42,943 nucleotides of DNA, taken from Nitrospinota bacterium (lineage in GTDB: Bacteria > UBA8248). The stretch is from contig JAPOYD010000100.1 of assembly GCA_026706735.1 (NCBI GenBank), forward strand, positions 1-42,943, in the 5' to 3' direction. The notes below the pieces were generated by a model. That model searched no databases. It had not been told where the DNA came from and saw only the letters and a program-made list of their open reading frames with translations. Both the position numbers and the translations under genes were made by a program. Below are positions 1-11,600 of this stretch, piece after piece. Every line of letters starts with the position of its first letter. Position 1 is the stretch's first letter.

Positions 1-157
1 ATTCACGAAAGCGTGGCTCCTCGCCCTCCTCCTGGAGGAGAGCGGCGTAGCCGTGGGCGAGGTCGAGCGCGAATTTACCGTCGGGGGTTTGCGCCAGAGC
101 GCCGATTCGCGAGATGTTTCCGAGGGGGGTGGCGATTTCAAACGTAGCGAATTTCAT
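1..157 (-). CDS. Fumarylacetoacetate hydrolase (FAH)-family protein, N-terminal fragment (runs off the left edge)
   Basis: Reverse translation gives MKFATFEIATPLGNISRIGALAQTPDGKFALDLAHGYAALLQEEGEEPRFRE, like FAH-family N-termini; an alternative in-frame ATG lies at 169. Not in the supplied ORF list because it is truncated. Confidence 0.6.
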   Translation of the reverse strand, partial: MKFATFEIATPLGNISRIGALAQTPDGKFALDLAHGYAALLQEEGEEPRFRE

Positions 158-480
158 TGCTTTCTCCATGAATGAAGCCGGCGAAACGAGAGTTTTCGGA
201 TGGCTTGGAAAATAGCACAAATCACCTCGAGCGGGGAGCGAGGTGTGCCCGAAATCCAGGGCCGTGCGACCCGAGTCCAAGAAGTTGGAAAAAATCCCTA
301 AGGGGCTTGACTTCGGGCAGGCCTGTGGGTAGTTTTAAGCGTTTTTCGGGGCCGGATATCAAGCCATGCCCCTGAAAACCATACGAATTCAAACGCCATT
401 CCCCGATGGTTTTCGTGGAAGCGCCTGACCTCATGCGGGTGGGCTTGCGCCCGTTAGGGGGCATGATGGCAGAGGTAGCG

Positions 481-1059
481 ATGATCCGCCTTTTTCGTTT
501 GAAACGATTCGCGTTCTGTTTAACGCTGGTTCTCATGGTGTTGGCCGCGCCCTCCATCTCTTGGGCGGCGAGCGCCCCCCAAAGTGGGTTCGGCGCCTGG
601 CTCGCGGGCTTCAACGTGGGAAGCGGCGCCCTCATCATCAACCCGATCGTCATCCTGATTCAGTGGGCCAACTTTCTGATCCTGCTGATTGTCCTCAACA
701 AGATTCTGATTAAACCCCTGATGAGCCACATGGAATCTCGCGACGCGCAGATTGCCGGCGACTTCGAGGCCGCCGAACGCGACAGGGGCGAGGCGGCCGG
801 TTACATCAGTCAGTACGAGGATGCGCTGGCGGAAATTCAGCGCGAGAACACCGAAGCCCTCATCGCGCTCCAGCAGGAGATGACCGAAGCGACCCGCAAG
901 CGCCTCGATGAGATTCGCGAGAGAACAAGCCGCGAGATCGAGGAGACACGCCAGTCCATTTCGGCGCAGGCGAAACAGGCAGCTTCCGAACTCGAGAGCG
1001 GGGCCGGCCGGCTGGCGGGTGAAATCGCCACGAGGCTTGCGGGCCGCAGTATCGCCTAG
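481..1059 (+). CDS. atpF: F-type ATP synthase subunit b (first copy)
   Basis: N-terminal hydrophobic segment, then a long charged coiled coil (ESRDAQIAGDFEAAERDRGEAAGYISQYEDALAEIQRENTEAL); first gene of the ATP synthase operon. ATG at 481 preferred over 406. Confidence 0.85.
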   Translation: MIRLFRLKRFAFCLTLVLMVLAAPSISWAASAPQSGFGAWLAGFNVGSGALIINPIVILIQWANFLILLIVLNKILIKPLMSHMESRDAQIAGDFEAAERDRGEAAGYISQYEDALAEIQRENTEALIALQQEMTEATRKRLDEIRERTSREIEETRQSISAQAKQAASELESGAGRLAGEIATRLAGRSIA

Positions 1060-1062
1060 AGG

Positions 1063-1677
1063 ATGCGAAGAGCCGTGTTTTCAGTGAAAAAATCCAGCAG
1101 CCTTTTGAGCTTTCTGATTCTGGCGGCGGCTCTGTTTTCCGCCGACTGGGTTCTGGCCGCGGATGCCGGAGCGCACGTTAAGGCGTTCAGCTTTACCGAG
1201 GAACTCTTCAAGCTCGTCAATACGCTTATCGTCGTGGCTATTCTCTACAAGGTCGCGTTTAATCCTATCAAGAACTTCCTCAAAGACAGGAGGGAGGGGG
1301 TTCGCAAGGCGCTCGAGGAATCCCAGGCGGCCCGTGAAGAGGCGGAAAAACAGCTTGCAGTGCAACGCTCCAAGGTAGCTGATCTGGAAGCCGAACTCGA
1401 GCGTGTTCGCGAGCAGGGCGAGAAAGAGCGCGTCGCGATGCGGGAAAGACTTGAAGAAGAACAGGAGAATCAGGCGCGGCGCCTGCTCGAGCAGACTAGG
1501 ACGACCATAGAGCTTGAAGCATCCAAGGCGCGCGCGGAACTTCAGAACCAGGCGGCGAGTCTGGCGTTGAACCTGGCCGAGGAGATGCTCAAAAAAGAGT
1601 TGGGTGAGGCGGATCAGGAAAGATTCGTAGAGAACTATCTCGCCAAGCTCGACGATAGAAACGGAGGATCGCTGTGA
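1063..1677 (+). CDS. atpF: F-type ATP synthase subunit b/b' (second copy)
   Basis: LVNTLIVVAILYKVAFNPIKNFLKDRREGVRKALEESQAAREEAEKQL, typical b subunit; operon context. Confidence 0.85.
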   Translation: MRRAVFSVKKSSSLLSFLILAAALFSADWVLAADAGAHVKAFSFTEELFKLVNTLIVVAILYKVAFNPIKNFLKDRREGVRKALEESQAAREEAEKQLAVQRSKVADLEAELERVREQGEKERVAMRERLEEEQENQARRLLEQTRTTIELEASKARAELQNQAASLALNLAEEMLKKELGEADQERFVENYLAKLDDRNGGSL

Positions 1678-2216
1678 TTGGTGGTGAGGCGGCGCGCCGT
1701 TATGCGCGGGCATTGGTGGACATCGCCGAGAGCCGCGATATTCTGGATGAGACCGGAGAGGCGCTGTCGGAGATAGCGGGCGAGTTTCAGGGAAACCAGG
1801 AACTGCGGCGCGTTTTGCTCAACCCGCGTTTCGCGCGCGCTGAACGGGTGAAGATAATCGATGAGATCATGGCCGCTTCGGGCGCGAGTGAGTTGCTGCG
1901 CAATTTCGTTCGCGTGGTGGCCGAGAAAGACCGCATCGGCGAACTTTCCGACATGGCGCACAGCTACCAGCAGCTTGCGGATGAGAAGCGCGGCCGTGTA
2001 CGCGCCCAGGTGAGGGCGGCCTACGACCTGGATGCAAACGCCATCGAGGGACTCCGTGAAAAACTCTCCGAAATTACGGGCAGCGAGGTGCACATGGAAG
2101 TCGATACGGATGAGACACTGATTGGCGGGCTGGTCTGCCGCGTGGGCGGCGTCGTCATGGACGGCAGCATCAAAAACCAGCTACGCAACTTAAGGGATAC
2201 GTTGATTACGAGTTGA
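1674..2216 (+). CDS. atpH: F-type ATP synthase delta subunit
   Basis: [16 protein letters not shown] ... [30 protein letters not shown] start overlapping the upstream TGA. Confidence 0.93.
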   Translation: MIGGEAARRYARALVDIAESRDILDETGEALSEIAGEFQGNQELRRVLLNPRFARAERVKIIDEIMAASGASELLRNFVRVVAEKDRIGELSDMAHSYQQLADEKRGRVRAQVRAAYDLDANAIEGLREKLSEITGSEVHMEVDTDETLIGGLVCRVGGVVMDGSIKNQLRNLRDTLITS

Positions 2217-2254
2217 TACTCCAAGAACCAGTTGAAGGATCAAGGGGGCAATCC

Positions 2255-3796
2255 ATGCAGATTCGCGCCGAAGAAATTAGCCAGATCATCCAGAAACAAA
2301 TCGAGGGATTCGACGCCTCGGTAGAACTCGCCGAGACCGGCAGCGTCATTTCGGTGGGCGACGGCATCGCCCGCGTATACGGCCTGGAAAAATGCATGGC
2401 CGGTGAGTTGTTGGCCTTCCCCGGTGATTTGTTCGGGATGGCTCTCAACCTCGAGACCGATAACGTTGGCGCCGTGCTTTTAGGCGATGATCGCGCCATC
2501 AAGGAGGGCGACGAGGTCCGGCGCACGGGCCGCATCGTTCAGGTGCCCGTCGGCAAGGCCCTGGCTGGACGCGTCGTGAACGCGCTGGGACAGCCTATCG
2601 ACGGAAAAGGCCCCATTGAGACCGAGGATACCCAAAACCTCGAAGTCATCGCCCCCGGCGTTGTGGATCGCCAGCCCGTGAAGGAGCCATTGCAGACCGG
2701 AATCAAGGCGATTGACGGCATGGTGCCGATTGGCCGCGGACAGCGCGAACTCATCATCGGCGACAGGCAGACAGGCAAGACTGCCATTGCGATCGACGCC
2801 ATCATCAACCAGAAAAACACCGACGTGTACTGCATCTACGTCTGCACCGGCCAGAAGCGCTCCACGCTAGCGCAGGTGGTGAGCACCCTCGAGGAATACG
2901 GCGCGATGGACTACACCGTCGTCGTGGCGGCCACGGCGTCCGACCCGGCGCCTCTGCAGTACATCTCCCCGTATGCGGGCTGCGCCATCGGCGAATATTT
3001 TCGTGACAACGGCATGCATGCGCTGATCATCTATGATGACCTTTCGAAACAGGCGGCGGCTTATCGTCAACTCTCCTTGATGCTCAGGCGCCCGCCGGGC
3101 CGCGAGGCCTATCCCGGAGACGTCTTCTACCTGCATTCGCGTTTACTGGAGCGGGCGGCCAAGCTGAGTGACGACCTCGGCGGTGGTTCGCTCACGGCCC
3201 TCCCCATCATCGAGACGCAGGCGGGCGACGTATCGGCCTACATCCCGACGAACGTGATTTCCATCACAGATGGGCAGATTTACCTCGAATCCGCCCTGTT
3301 CCACTCGGGCATTCGTCCGGCCATCAACGTGGGGCTTTCCGTCTCCCGCGTGGGCGGCGCCGCCCAGAACAGGGCCATGAAGAAGGTGGCCGGCACCTTG
3401 CGCCTCGATCTGGCGCAATACCGCGAGATGGCGGCTTTCGCGCAGTTCGGCTCCGAGCTTGACGCGGCCACGCAGGCGCAGTTGGCCCGGGGTTCGCGTC
3501 TGACCGAACTGCTCAAGCAGCCCCAGTATGCGCCCGAAATCGTGCATCGCCAGATCATGTCGATCTTCCTGGGTACGCAAGGCTATCTGGACAAGGTGGA
3601 CGTCGATGACATTCAGAAGGTGAACAACGACTTCCTGACCTACATGGAGACGAGCCACTCGCAGCTGGTGAGCGATTTGGCGGAAAAACGCGAGTTGACC
3701 GACGAGATCACCGAGGGCTTGCAGGCCGCGTGTGAGGAGTTCGTGAAAACGCTCCAGCCGGCTGAACCGGAAACAGCGGCGGCCGCGGCGGAATAG
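2255..3796 (+). CDS. atpA: F-type ATP synthase alpha subunit
   Basis: [16 protein letters not shown]; Walker [51 protein letters not shown] at 2255 preferred over TTG at 2213. Confidence 0.98.
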   Translation: MQIRAEEISQIIQKQIEGFDASVELAETGSVISVGDGIARVYGLEKCMAGELLAFPGDLFGMALNLETDNVGAVLLGDDRAIKEGDEVRRTGRIVQVPVGKALAGRVVNALGQPIDGKGPIETEDTQNLEVIAPGVVDRQPVKEPLQTGIKAIDGMVPIGRGQRELIIGDRQTGKTAIAIDAIINQKNTDVYCIYVCTGQKRSTLAQVVSTLEEYGAMDYTVVVAATASDPAPLQYISPYAGCAIGEYFRDNGMHALIIYDDLSKQAAAYRQLSLMLRRPPGREAYPGDVFYLHSRLLERAAKLSDDLGGGSLTALPIIETQAGDVSAYIPTNVISITDGQIYLESALFHSGIRPAINVGLSVSRVGGAAQNRAMKKVAGTLRLDLAQYREMAAFAQFGSELDAATQAQLARGSRLTELLKQPQYAPEIVHRQIMSIFLGTQGYLDKVDVDDIQKVNNDFLTYMETSHSQLVSDLAEKRELTDEITEGLQAACEEFVKTLQPAEPETAAAAAE

Positions 3797-3803
3797 GTGC
3801 AAA

Positions 3804-4685
3804 ATGGCGTCTACCAGAGATTACAAGCGCCGCATACGCAGCGTAAAGAATACCCAGCAGATCACGCGGGCGATGAAGCTCGTGGCGGCATCGAAGGTGC
3901 GGAGAGCACAGGAGCGCATCGAGAGCGCCCGGCCCTACAGCGAGAAGATAGAAGAGTTGGTGAATTCGCTGGCCGCGAAAGTCTCGGCGGACACCCACCC
4001 CCTTCTCCGGGACGACATGAAGGACGATCGCGTGCTTCTGCTCGTCGTCACCTCGGACAAGGGCCTTTGCGGCGGGTACAACACCAACCTGCTCCGGCAG
4101 GCGTTTCAGTTCCTGAGAAAGCGCGAAGACGAGGGCAAGGAGACCGAGATTATCGTCGTGGGCCGCAAGGGCCGCGATTTCCTGGCGCGCAGGGAGTTTG
4201 CGTTCAAGGAGCAATTCACCGACGTATACGGGAAGATCGATTTTGCCCTTGCCACACAACTGGCCGAAATCATGACCAGGGCGTATCTCGAAGAGGGCTT
4301 CGATGAAGTTCACATCATCACCACGGAGTTTCGCACGATTCTGAGTCAAAGCCCGAGGCTATCGCGACTTCTGCCCCTGGCTCCCCCGGTGCCCGAGTCG
4401 GTCGACGCGCAGGGCGAGCCCGTGGCGGCGGAGTATATATATGAACCCTCGATGGAGGGCGTGCTGGAGACCATTTTGCCGAGGCACGTCCGGGTGCAGA
4501 TTTACAGGTCGCTTCTCGACGCGGAGGCGAGCGAGTTCGGCGCCCGCATGACGGCGATGGACAACGCCTCGAGAAATGCGGAGGAGATGATCGGGACGCT
4601 CACGTTGCAGATGAACCGCGTGCGCCAGGCATCGATCACCACGGAATTGCTCGAAGTGGTGGCCGGGGCCGATGCGCTGGCATAG
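3804..4685 (+). CDS. atpG: F-type ATP synthase gamma subunit
   Basis: MASTRDYKRRIRSVKNTQQITRAMKLVAASKVRRAQ and C-terminal SITTELLEVVAGADAL signature. Confidence 0.97.
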   Translation: MASTRDYKRRIRSVKNTQQITRAMKLVAASKVRRAQERIESARPYSEKIEELVNSLAAKVSADTHPLLRDDMKDDRVLLLVVTSDKGLCGGYNTNLLRQAFQFLRKREDEGKETEIIVVGRKGRDFLARREFAFKEQFTDVYGKIDFALATQLAEIMTRAYLEEGFDEVHIITTEFRTILSQSPRLSRLLPLAPPVPESVDAQGEPVAAEYIYEPSMEGVLETILPRHVRVQIYRSLLDAEASEFGARMTAMDNASRNAEEMIGTLTLQMNRVRQASITTELLEVVAGADALA

Positions 4686-4753
4686 AGGATTCGAATACGA
4701 GAAATCATCCCTGAAAAAAGCCGCTCGATGAGTCGGCCAAGCGGGGAGTTTAG

Positions 4754-6193
<1,440 letters not shown>

Positions 6194-6197
6194 CGGG

Positions 6198-6623
6198 ATG
6201 GTTGAAGGCAAGATGATGCTCGACATCGTAACGCCCGAACGCAAGCTCGTCTCCGCCGAGGTGGACGAGGTGACGGCTCCGGGGTTTCATGGTGAGTTCG
6301 GCGTATTGCCCCAGCACACGCCCTACCTGTGCCAGCTCGGCGTCGGCGTGCTCAGCTACCGCACGGGCAGCGCCCGGTATTTCGTCTCCATCATCGAGGG
6401 ATACGCCGAGGTGGGACCCGACAAGATAACCATCCTGGCGGAGAGCGCCGAAAGGGCCGAAGACATCGACGCCGCGCGGGCGCAGGAATCGCGGCAGCGC
6501 GCGCAGGAGCGCATGGCGGGGCAGAAGGCCGACGAAGAGTTCGATTTCGATCGGGCGGAACTGTCCTTGAAGCGCGCCATCGCGCGTATTTCCGTGGCGA
6601 ATCAAAGCGGCCTCAACAACTAG
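6198..6623 (+). CDS. atpC: F-type ATP synthase epsilon subunit
   Basis: LDIVTPERKLVSAEVDEVTAPGFHGEFGVLPQHTP; last gene of the operon. Confidence 0.95.
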   Translation: MVEGKMMLDIVTPERKLVSAEVDEVTAPGFHGEFGVLPQHTPYLCQLGVGVLSYRTGSARYFVSIIEGYAEVGPDKITILAESAERAEDIDAARAQESRQRAQERMAGQKADEEFDFDRAELSLKRAIARISVANQSGLNN

Positions 6624-6637
6624 CGGGCATCTCGTAT

Positions 6638-6684
6638 GGGGGCTGTCGCTTACCCGAGGGGGTGAATGACAGCCCTCTTTTTTT
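6638..6684 (+). terminator. Intrinsic terminator of the ATP synthase operon
   Basis: GGGGGCTGTC (6638-6647) pairs with GACAGCCCTC (6668-6677), followed by TTTTTTT. Confidence 0.85.
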
Positions 6685-6791
6685 GCCGTATATCTGATTC
6701 CGAAACCGCGTCCTGATCAAGCGTATCGGCGGGCGCGCCCACCATAATATGCCGTATGAAATGGAAGTTTCGTTTTCCAGGAGATGATGCC

Positions 6792-7235
6792 ATGAAAATC
6801 GTGTCCCTCGTTGTTTTCGCGTTTGTGATATCGCTCGCCCTGGCGGCGCCCTCCCATCCGGCAGGCGACCCCAAGCCCGAGATGGCCGGACAGAATTATG
6901 CGCAAGGAGAGGAAAAGGCGCGGCAGGGAAAATGGGCGGAGGCGGCGGCCTTGTTTCGCAAAGTCATCGAAGAAGACGAACAGCATTACAAGGCCTTCAA
7001 CATGCTGGGTTATTCCTTGCGCAAGATGGGCAAGGCGAAAGAGGCCATCGCCGCCTACGACAAGGCGCTCTCCATCAAGCCCGACTACGCGCCTGCCCTG
7101 GAATACAGAGGCGTCGCCCACGTCATGGCCGGGAACAAGGCGGCCGCCCTGGCGGATTTGGGAAAACTCAAAAGTCTGAACTCTCCTCTCGCCGAGGATT
7201 TGGGAGAGAAGATCGCGGCCATGCCGGCCAACTGA
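6792..7235 (+). CDS. TPR-repeat periplasmic protein
   Basis: Signal-like MKIVSLVVFAFVISLALAAPSHPA, then TPR-like FNMLGYSLRKMGKAKEAIAAYDKALSIKPDYAPALEYRG. Confidence 0.85.
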   Translation: MKIVSLVVFAFVISLALAAPSHPAGDPKPEMAGQNYAQGEEKARQGKWAEAAALFRKVIEEDEQHYKAFNMLGYSLRKMGKAKEAIAAYDKALSIKPDYAPALEYRGVAHVMAGNKAAALADLGKLKSLNSPLAEDLGEKIAAMPAN

Positions 7236-7251
7236 TCTTCCCGATAATATG

Positions 7252-7275
7252 AGCCGCCCCACAGGGCGGCTTTTT
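7252..7275 (+). terminator. Intrinsic terminator after the TPR gene
   Basis: AGCCGCC/GGCGGCT stem followed by TTTTT. Confidence 0.75.
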
Positions 7276-8464
7276 ATATGCGCATGAACTTCATGGGGAA
7301 CTTCTGGAGCGCGCGCGCGCCCGTTTTGGTGACCTCCACGAGATTGCCCACCTGAAGGCCACGTCTGCCGTCCGCCGTGCAGACGTTGGGCTGAATCACC
7401 ATGAGCATACCTTCCGTAAAAGTGATTTCGTTCTGCGGACGCTTGATGATGGTGGCGCCTACATCGACGCGGGGGTTTTCGATGAGCAGCCCCCAGCCAT
7501 GGAAGGTGGCGTCGAAGGTCGTGAAGCCCTCCTCCTCGATGATGGAGCCTGCGCGTTTGATGTCCTCATGCGTGTTGCCCGGCTTGAGTGCCTTGAATAT
7601 GCGCTCGTAGGCCTCCACGCCCACCTCGTAGAGTTTCCGGTAGATGGGCGTCGGCGCCACACCGACGGAGATGGGCCGGTGCGCCTGGCCGGGGTGCATC
7701 TCGTAATCTGCGGAGAGTTCCGTCAAAACGATGTCGCCTTTTCTGATCTTGCGGTGCGAGGGGAACTGGTTCGGAAAAATGAGTTGCGGCCTCGCCATGG
7801 ATGTCGAACCCACGAAGATGAGTTGCGGGCTTCCGCCTTTTGGCACGTATGCGCCTGAGATGGTGGCGGCGAGTTCGAACTCGCTCATGCCGATCTTCGC
7901 TTTTTTATCCAGGGCTTCGAAGGCCATGTCCGTGAGCGCCGCTCCGCGTCTGAACCACTTGAGTTCTTCGCGGCTCTTGATGAGCCTCACTTCGGCCAGG
8001 ATGTCCGAAGCGTCGGTGAAATTCGCGCCTTTGAGAGCCTTGCGCCAATAGTCCACCACGCTGAACGGCAGGGACACTGGCAGAATGCCGCGAAAGCCGA
8101 CCAGGCCGATGGTTCCTTTTGCAAGCCCCAGTTCACGGATGCGGCCTTCGACCTTGAGGCCCGGCTCGTAGTCCACGGCCTCTGTTTTCGCGATGATGCT
8201 CATCTTTTTGGCGTAGGGGAGGTAGAGCCTGTTCGAGATGAAAAGGGCGGGCGCGCCCCTGAGCGGAAAGACGGAGAAGCTACTCACCGGGTCCTTGTAG
8301 TTCGTGACGTATTTCAGGTTGGCCTGGTTGCCGCCCTGCATTCCCGAATCCCCGTAGAAGATGAGGACGTCGATTCCCCGCGCGCGCATCCTTTTTCTGA
8401 TCTCGCGGTAGCGGCGGGCGTATTCGGTTTTCGGGTAGCGGGGAAAGTCTTTTGCAGAGGCCAT
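7274..8464 (-). CDS. M24-fold (aminopeptidase P / creatinase-like) family protein
   Basis: MASAKDFPRYPKTEYARRYREIRKRMRARGIDVLIFYGD ... GDIVLTELSADYEMHPGQAHRPISVG ... FTEGMLMVIQPN. The track ORF to 9109 over-extends upstream. Confidence 0.8.
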   Translation of the reverse strand: MASAKDFPRYPKTEYARRYREIRKRMRARGIDVLIFYGDSGMQGGNQANLKYVTNYKDPVSSFSVFPLRGAPALFISNRLYLPYAKKMSIIAKTEAVDYEPGLKVEGRIRELGLAKGTIGLVGFRGILPVSLPFSVVDYWRKALKGANFTDASDILAEVRLIKSREELKWFRRGAALTDMAFEALDKKAKIGMSEFELAATISGAYVPKGGSPQLIFVGSTSMARPQLIFPNQFPSHRKIRKGDIVLTELSADYEMHPGQAHRPISVGVAPTPIYRKLYEVGVEAYERIFKALKPGNTHEDIKRAGSIIEEEGFTTFDATFHGWGLLIENPRVDVGATIIKRPQNEITFTEGMLMVIQPNVCTADGRRGLQVGNLVEVTKTGARALQKFPMKFMRI

Positions 8465-8493
8465 AGAAGTGTCTCCTTGGGGGTTCGGGCGTC

Positions 8494-9501
8494 CTATGCC
8501 TTCAGTGCGGGCATGAGTTCGTCCGAGATGAGCCGCGCGCTTTCGAGCGCCGAGGAGGCGGGCATGCCGATCCAGTGCGTGCGGATGATGAGGTGGTTCA
8601 CGCCCATATCCTTGTAGGGTTTGAGCTGCTCGTAGCAATCCTCCGGCGAGCCGATGACGAAGCGATCCCTGAGCAGGTCCTCGAAGGGCTGATCGAAAGT
8701 CTCGTCCTCGGGAAGAGCCTTGTCCTGCCCCCAGCGGGCGTAGTCCCTGTATTTCTGGCCGAGATAGGGGCCGGCGAGTTCGAGCGCCGTTTTCCTGTCC
8801 CTGGCGCAGAAGACCTCCTTCATGCAGGGAAGATCTTGCGGGAATGGTTTCCCCGCTTCGGCCAGGCCTTCGCGGTAAATGTCCATCTGGCGCGCGATGG
8901 TCTGCGTGGTGGCGTGGGGGTTGATGAAGAGCGTATCGCCCATGTGCGCCGCGCGCTTCACGGCCGGGTCGCTGTTCGCCGCGAACCAGATGGGGGGATG
9001 GGGCTTCTGGACGGGGCGCATGTTCATGCGCACGTCTTCGAGCGTGCAGTATTCGCTCTCGAACGACACGGATTCCTCCGTCCAGAGGCGCTTCACCAGT
9101 TCGAGGCAATCCACGAAGCGCTTCAGCCGCTCGCCCCGCCGGACGCCGAAGGCGTCGAACTCCACATCCCGGTAGCCGAGGCCGACCCCGAACGCCATGT
9201 TGCCCTCGGCGATGACGTCCATGGTGGCGACGGTCTCCGCCACGTAGACCGGGTTGTGCAGGTTGATGAGCAACACGCCGATGCCGAGCATCATGTCGCC
9301 CGCCTCGGCCTTGAGTCGCGCGAGAAAGGGCAGGTTCTGCAGGTGCTGCACGTTCCCCTCGCTCAGGTAATGCTGGCCGGTGAAAAAAGAATCCCAGCCC
9401 TTGTCACGCGTCAGTCGGACCAGGTCGATTTGAGAGCGGAACGCATCGACCAGATTGGCGTCCAGGGTCTGTTGCGCGGACAGAAAGATGCCGAATTTCA
9501 T
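8494..9501 (-). CDS. LLM-class flavin-dependent oxidoreductase (luciferase-like monooxygenase)
   Basis: MKFGIFLSAQQTL ... NMAFGVGLGYRDVEFDAFGVRRGERLKRFVDCLELVKRLWTEE ... FVIGSPEDCYEQLKPYKDMGVNHLIIR. Confidence 0.9.
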   Translation of the reverse strand: MKFGIFLSAQQTLDANLVDAFRSQIDLVRLTRDKGWDSFFTGQHYLSEGNVQHLQNLPFLARLKAEAGDMMLGIGVLLINLHNPVYVAETVATMDVIAEGNMAFGVGLGYRDVEFDAFGVRRGERLKRFVDCLELVKRLWTEESVSFESEYCTLEDVRMNMRPVQKPHPPIWFAANSDPAVKRAAHMGDTLFINPHATTQTIARQMDIYREGLAEAGKPFPQDLPCMKEVFCARDRKTALELAGPYLGQKYRDYARWGQDKALPEDETFDQPFEDLLRDRFVIGSPEDCYEQLKPYKDMGVNHLIIRTHWIGMPASSALESARLISDELMPALKA

Positions 9502-9540
9502 GGTTGAACCTCAGAAAAAAAGCGATGTTCGTGAAGGTAG

Positions 9541-9576
9541 AAAAAAACCGCGGGGGGCGTTGAGCCACCCCCCGCG
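9541..9576 (-). terminator. Intrinsic terminator of solute-binding protein copy 1 (minus strand)
   Basis: CCGCGGGGGG ... CCCCCCGCGG 10-bp stem; the A-run at 9541-9546 is a U-run on the minus-strand transcript. Confidence 0.85.
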
Positions 9577-9600
9577 GCGTGGTGCGGCGAAAACACCCGC

Positions 9601-11130
9601 TTAGTTCATGCCGAGCACTTCGATCTCCCAGGGGAGAAGCGTCTCGTCGTGGCGCGGGGTCCACTTGAGATTCGCCCGGTGGCCGAGCACGTCGTGGATT
9701 TTGACGACGATCTTGTGCGTGGCCAGTTCCTTCATCTTGTCGGTCACGGCCTCGAACGCGGCCTGCTGCGCTTTCTCGTCGGCAGTGGCATTGGCCTTGT
9801 CGATCATCTTGTCCAACTCGGGGAAGCACATGCCGCTCCAGGCGCCTTTGCAGCTCGACGTTCCGCGAAGCACGCCGGAGGAATCACCCCCGCCGTTGCC
9901 GAAGCCCATGTAGTAGGCCGCGGCGCCTTTTTTCTTGCCGGCCTTATAGGCGCGGTGGTTCTTCTTGAAGAGCGGGAAGCGCTGGGAGTTGCACGTGGCG
10001 TCCACGCCGACTTTCTTGACCATGCCTGCGATGGCCTCGCAAGTGGCCTTGTCGCCCGGGTAGCGACCGTTCGTGGCGATGATCTCCATCTTGAAGCCCT
10101 TCTCGTGGCCAGCTTCCTTCAAGAGAGCCTTCGCCTTGGCCGGGTCGTAGCCCCACCATTTCTTGTTGGGGTTGTAGCCCGAGTAGTTCCAGGGGTGGAG
10201 CATCTGGCCGAAGAGGTCCGCGCGTCCGCCCAGGATGGTCGAGCGAATCGCTTCCGCGTCGATGGCGTAGTTGATCGCCCTGCGCACCTTTGCATTAGCC
10301 ATCGGGCCGCCGTGTCTCGTGAAGAAGCCCATGTGCATGATGCGCACGGCGGGGACGACGGCGACTTTCGTCTTCGGGTTTTTCTCAAGTTGGGGGATGA
10401 ACTGCGGCATGATGCCCCAGGCAACGTCGATCTCACCCACCAGGAGCGCCTTGGCGCGTGTGGCGGTCTCTCTAATGCCACGGAGAACGATGCGCTGCGG
10501 CCGTTTCGGAAAGTTCTTGTTGTTCCACCAGTTCGGGTTCGCCTCGAACTCCAACCTCTGGCCCTTTTTGAAAGATTTCAGGATGTAGGGGCCCGTGCCA
10601 TAGGTGTTGCGCGTAAGGTGGGCAAGCTCCATCTTTTTGGTCTTCAGGCTGATTGGGCCGGCCCAGCGGGTCAGGCGATTCCACATGCCGCTGTCATACT
10701 CTTTGTTGTGATAGATGAAGGTGTTGTCGTCCACAACTTCGATTTTATCAAGGTTTTTGAAGTATGTTCTCTGGCGCGCGGACTTCATGATGCGGCTGAA
10801 GGTATACTTGACATTTTCAGCGGTCAGGCGCGTGCCGTCAGAGAACTTCACGCCTTTTCTCAGATGAAACTTCGCGCTCTTGGGGGATAGCTTTACCCAC
10901 TTGGTGGCGAGCCAGGGTTTTTTCTTGCCTGTTCCGGTCTCGGCATGAATCAGGGTGTCATAGCTCCAACGCCAGACCATCGCGCCGATGAAGCTCGAGA
11001 CGCGGTGCGGGTCCATTGTGTTGGGCAGGTTCGAGAGAGAGATAGTGACGGTGCTTTTCGCATGCGCCGTCGTGAGCGCACCCATCACCAGCATGGCGAA
11101 GACGGCCAGGATTACGAGAAACTTCCGCAT
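9601..11130 (-). CDS. ABC transporter substrate-binding protein, family 5 (peptide/nickel type), copy 1
   Basis: Signal peptide MRKFLVILAVFAMLVMGALTTAHA, then TMDPHRVSSF ... LRKGVKFSDGTRLTAENVKYTFSRI ... YGTGPYILKSF. Confidence 0.92.
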   Translation of the reverse strand: MRKFLVILAVFAMLVMGALTTAHAKSTVTISLSNLPNTMDPHRVSSFIGAMVWRWSYDTLIHAETGTGKKKPWLATKWVKLSPKSAKFHLRKGVKFSDGTRLTAENVKYTFSRIMKSARQRTYFKNLDKIEVVDDNTFIYHNKEYDSGMWNRLTRWAGPISLKTKKMELAHLTRNTYGTGPYILKSFKKGQRLEFEANPNWWNNKNFPKRPQRIVLRGIRETATRAKALLVGEIDVAWGIMPQFIPQLEKNPKTKVAVVPAVRIMHMGFFTRHGGPMANAKVRRAINYAIDAEAIRSTILGGRADLFGQMLHPWNYSGYNPNKKWWGYDPAKAKALLKEAGHEKGFKMEIIATNGRYPGDKATCEAIAGMVKKVGVDATCNSQRFPLFKKNHRAYKAGKKKGAAAYYMGFGNGGGDSSGVLRGTSSCKGAWSGMCFPELDKMIDKANATADEKAQQAAFEAVTDKMKELATHKIVVKIHDVLGHRANLKWTPRHDETLLPWEIEVLGMN

Positions 11131-11406
11131 GGTTCTTCCTCCTGAAAAAGAAATGTACTGTTCCAAGACCTTACTGTTTCGAAGACGGGCTATCCATCTT
11201 CTTTCATCAATCACCGAAACTGCCGGCGATGTTCTATTCTCTATAGATGTGTACCTGAATTTATCATGGATACGAACGAAGCGTCAAAGCAAGGAAACGA
11301 CCTGTCGCCGCCTGGACTCCTGGTGAACGCGGGGTGCTTCGTTGTGCAAGCTGGGGCATCGCGAAATGTTTGAATACGTCCGACGTTTCAACGAGGATCA
11401 GGCTGC

Positions 11407-11484
11407 ATGGTGGAGAACGTAATCGACTCGTGGTTTCGGCATTACGGGGAGCACTATCTTTGGCCGCAGTTGCTGAACGGATAA
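11407..11484 (+). pseudogene. Relic 5' end of the alpha/beta hydrolase gene
   Basis: Translates to MVENVIDSWFRHYGEHYLWPQLLNG*, matching MAAENIIGSWFRYFPENYLWSQLMSG of the intact gene at 13362. Confidence 0.8.
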
Positions 11485-11502
11485 AAAGATGCCGAATTTC
11501 AT
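11476..11502 (-). pseudogene. Relic 5' end of the LLM monooxygenase gene
   Basis: Reverse complement from 11502 reads MKFGIFLSVQQ, matching MKFGIFLSAQQ of the intact gene starting at 9501. Confidence 0.75.
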
Positions 11503-11541
11503 ATTTGAACTTCAGAAAAAAAGCGATGTTCGTGAAGGTGC

Positions 11542-11577
11542 AAAAAAACCGCGGGGGGCGACGAGCACCCCCCGCGG
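11542..11577 (-). terminator. Intrinsic terminator of solute-binding protein copy 2 (minus strand)
   Basis: CCGCGGGGGG/CCCCCCGCGG stem plus A-run (minus-strand U-run); paralogous to 9541-9576. Confidence 0.85.
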
Positions 11578-11600
11578 CGCGTTGCAGCGAAAACTCCCGC

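Noticed and set aside
9649-10890. 413-aa plus-strand ORF
   Set aside because: Antisense to solute-binding protein copy 1; A/V/H/R-rich shadow frame.
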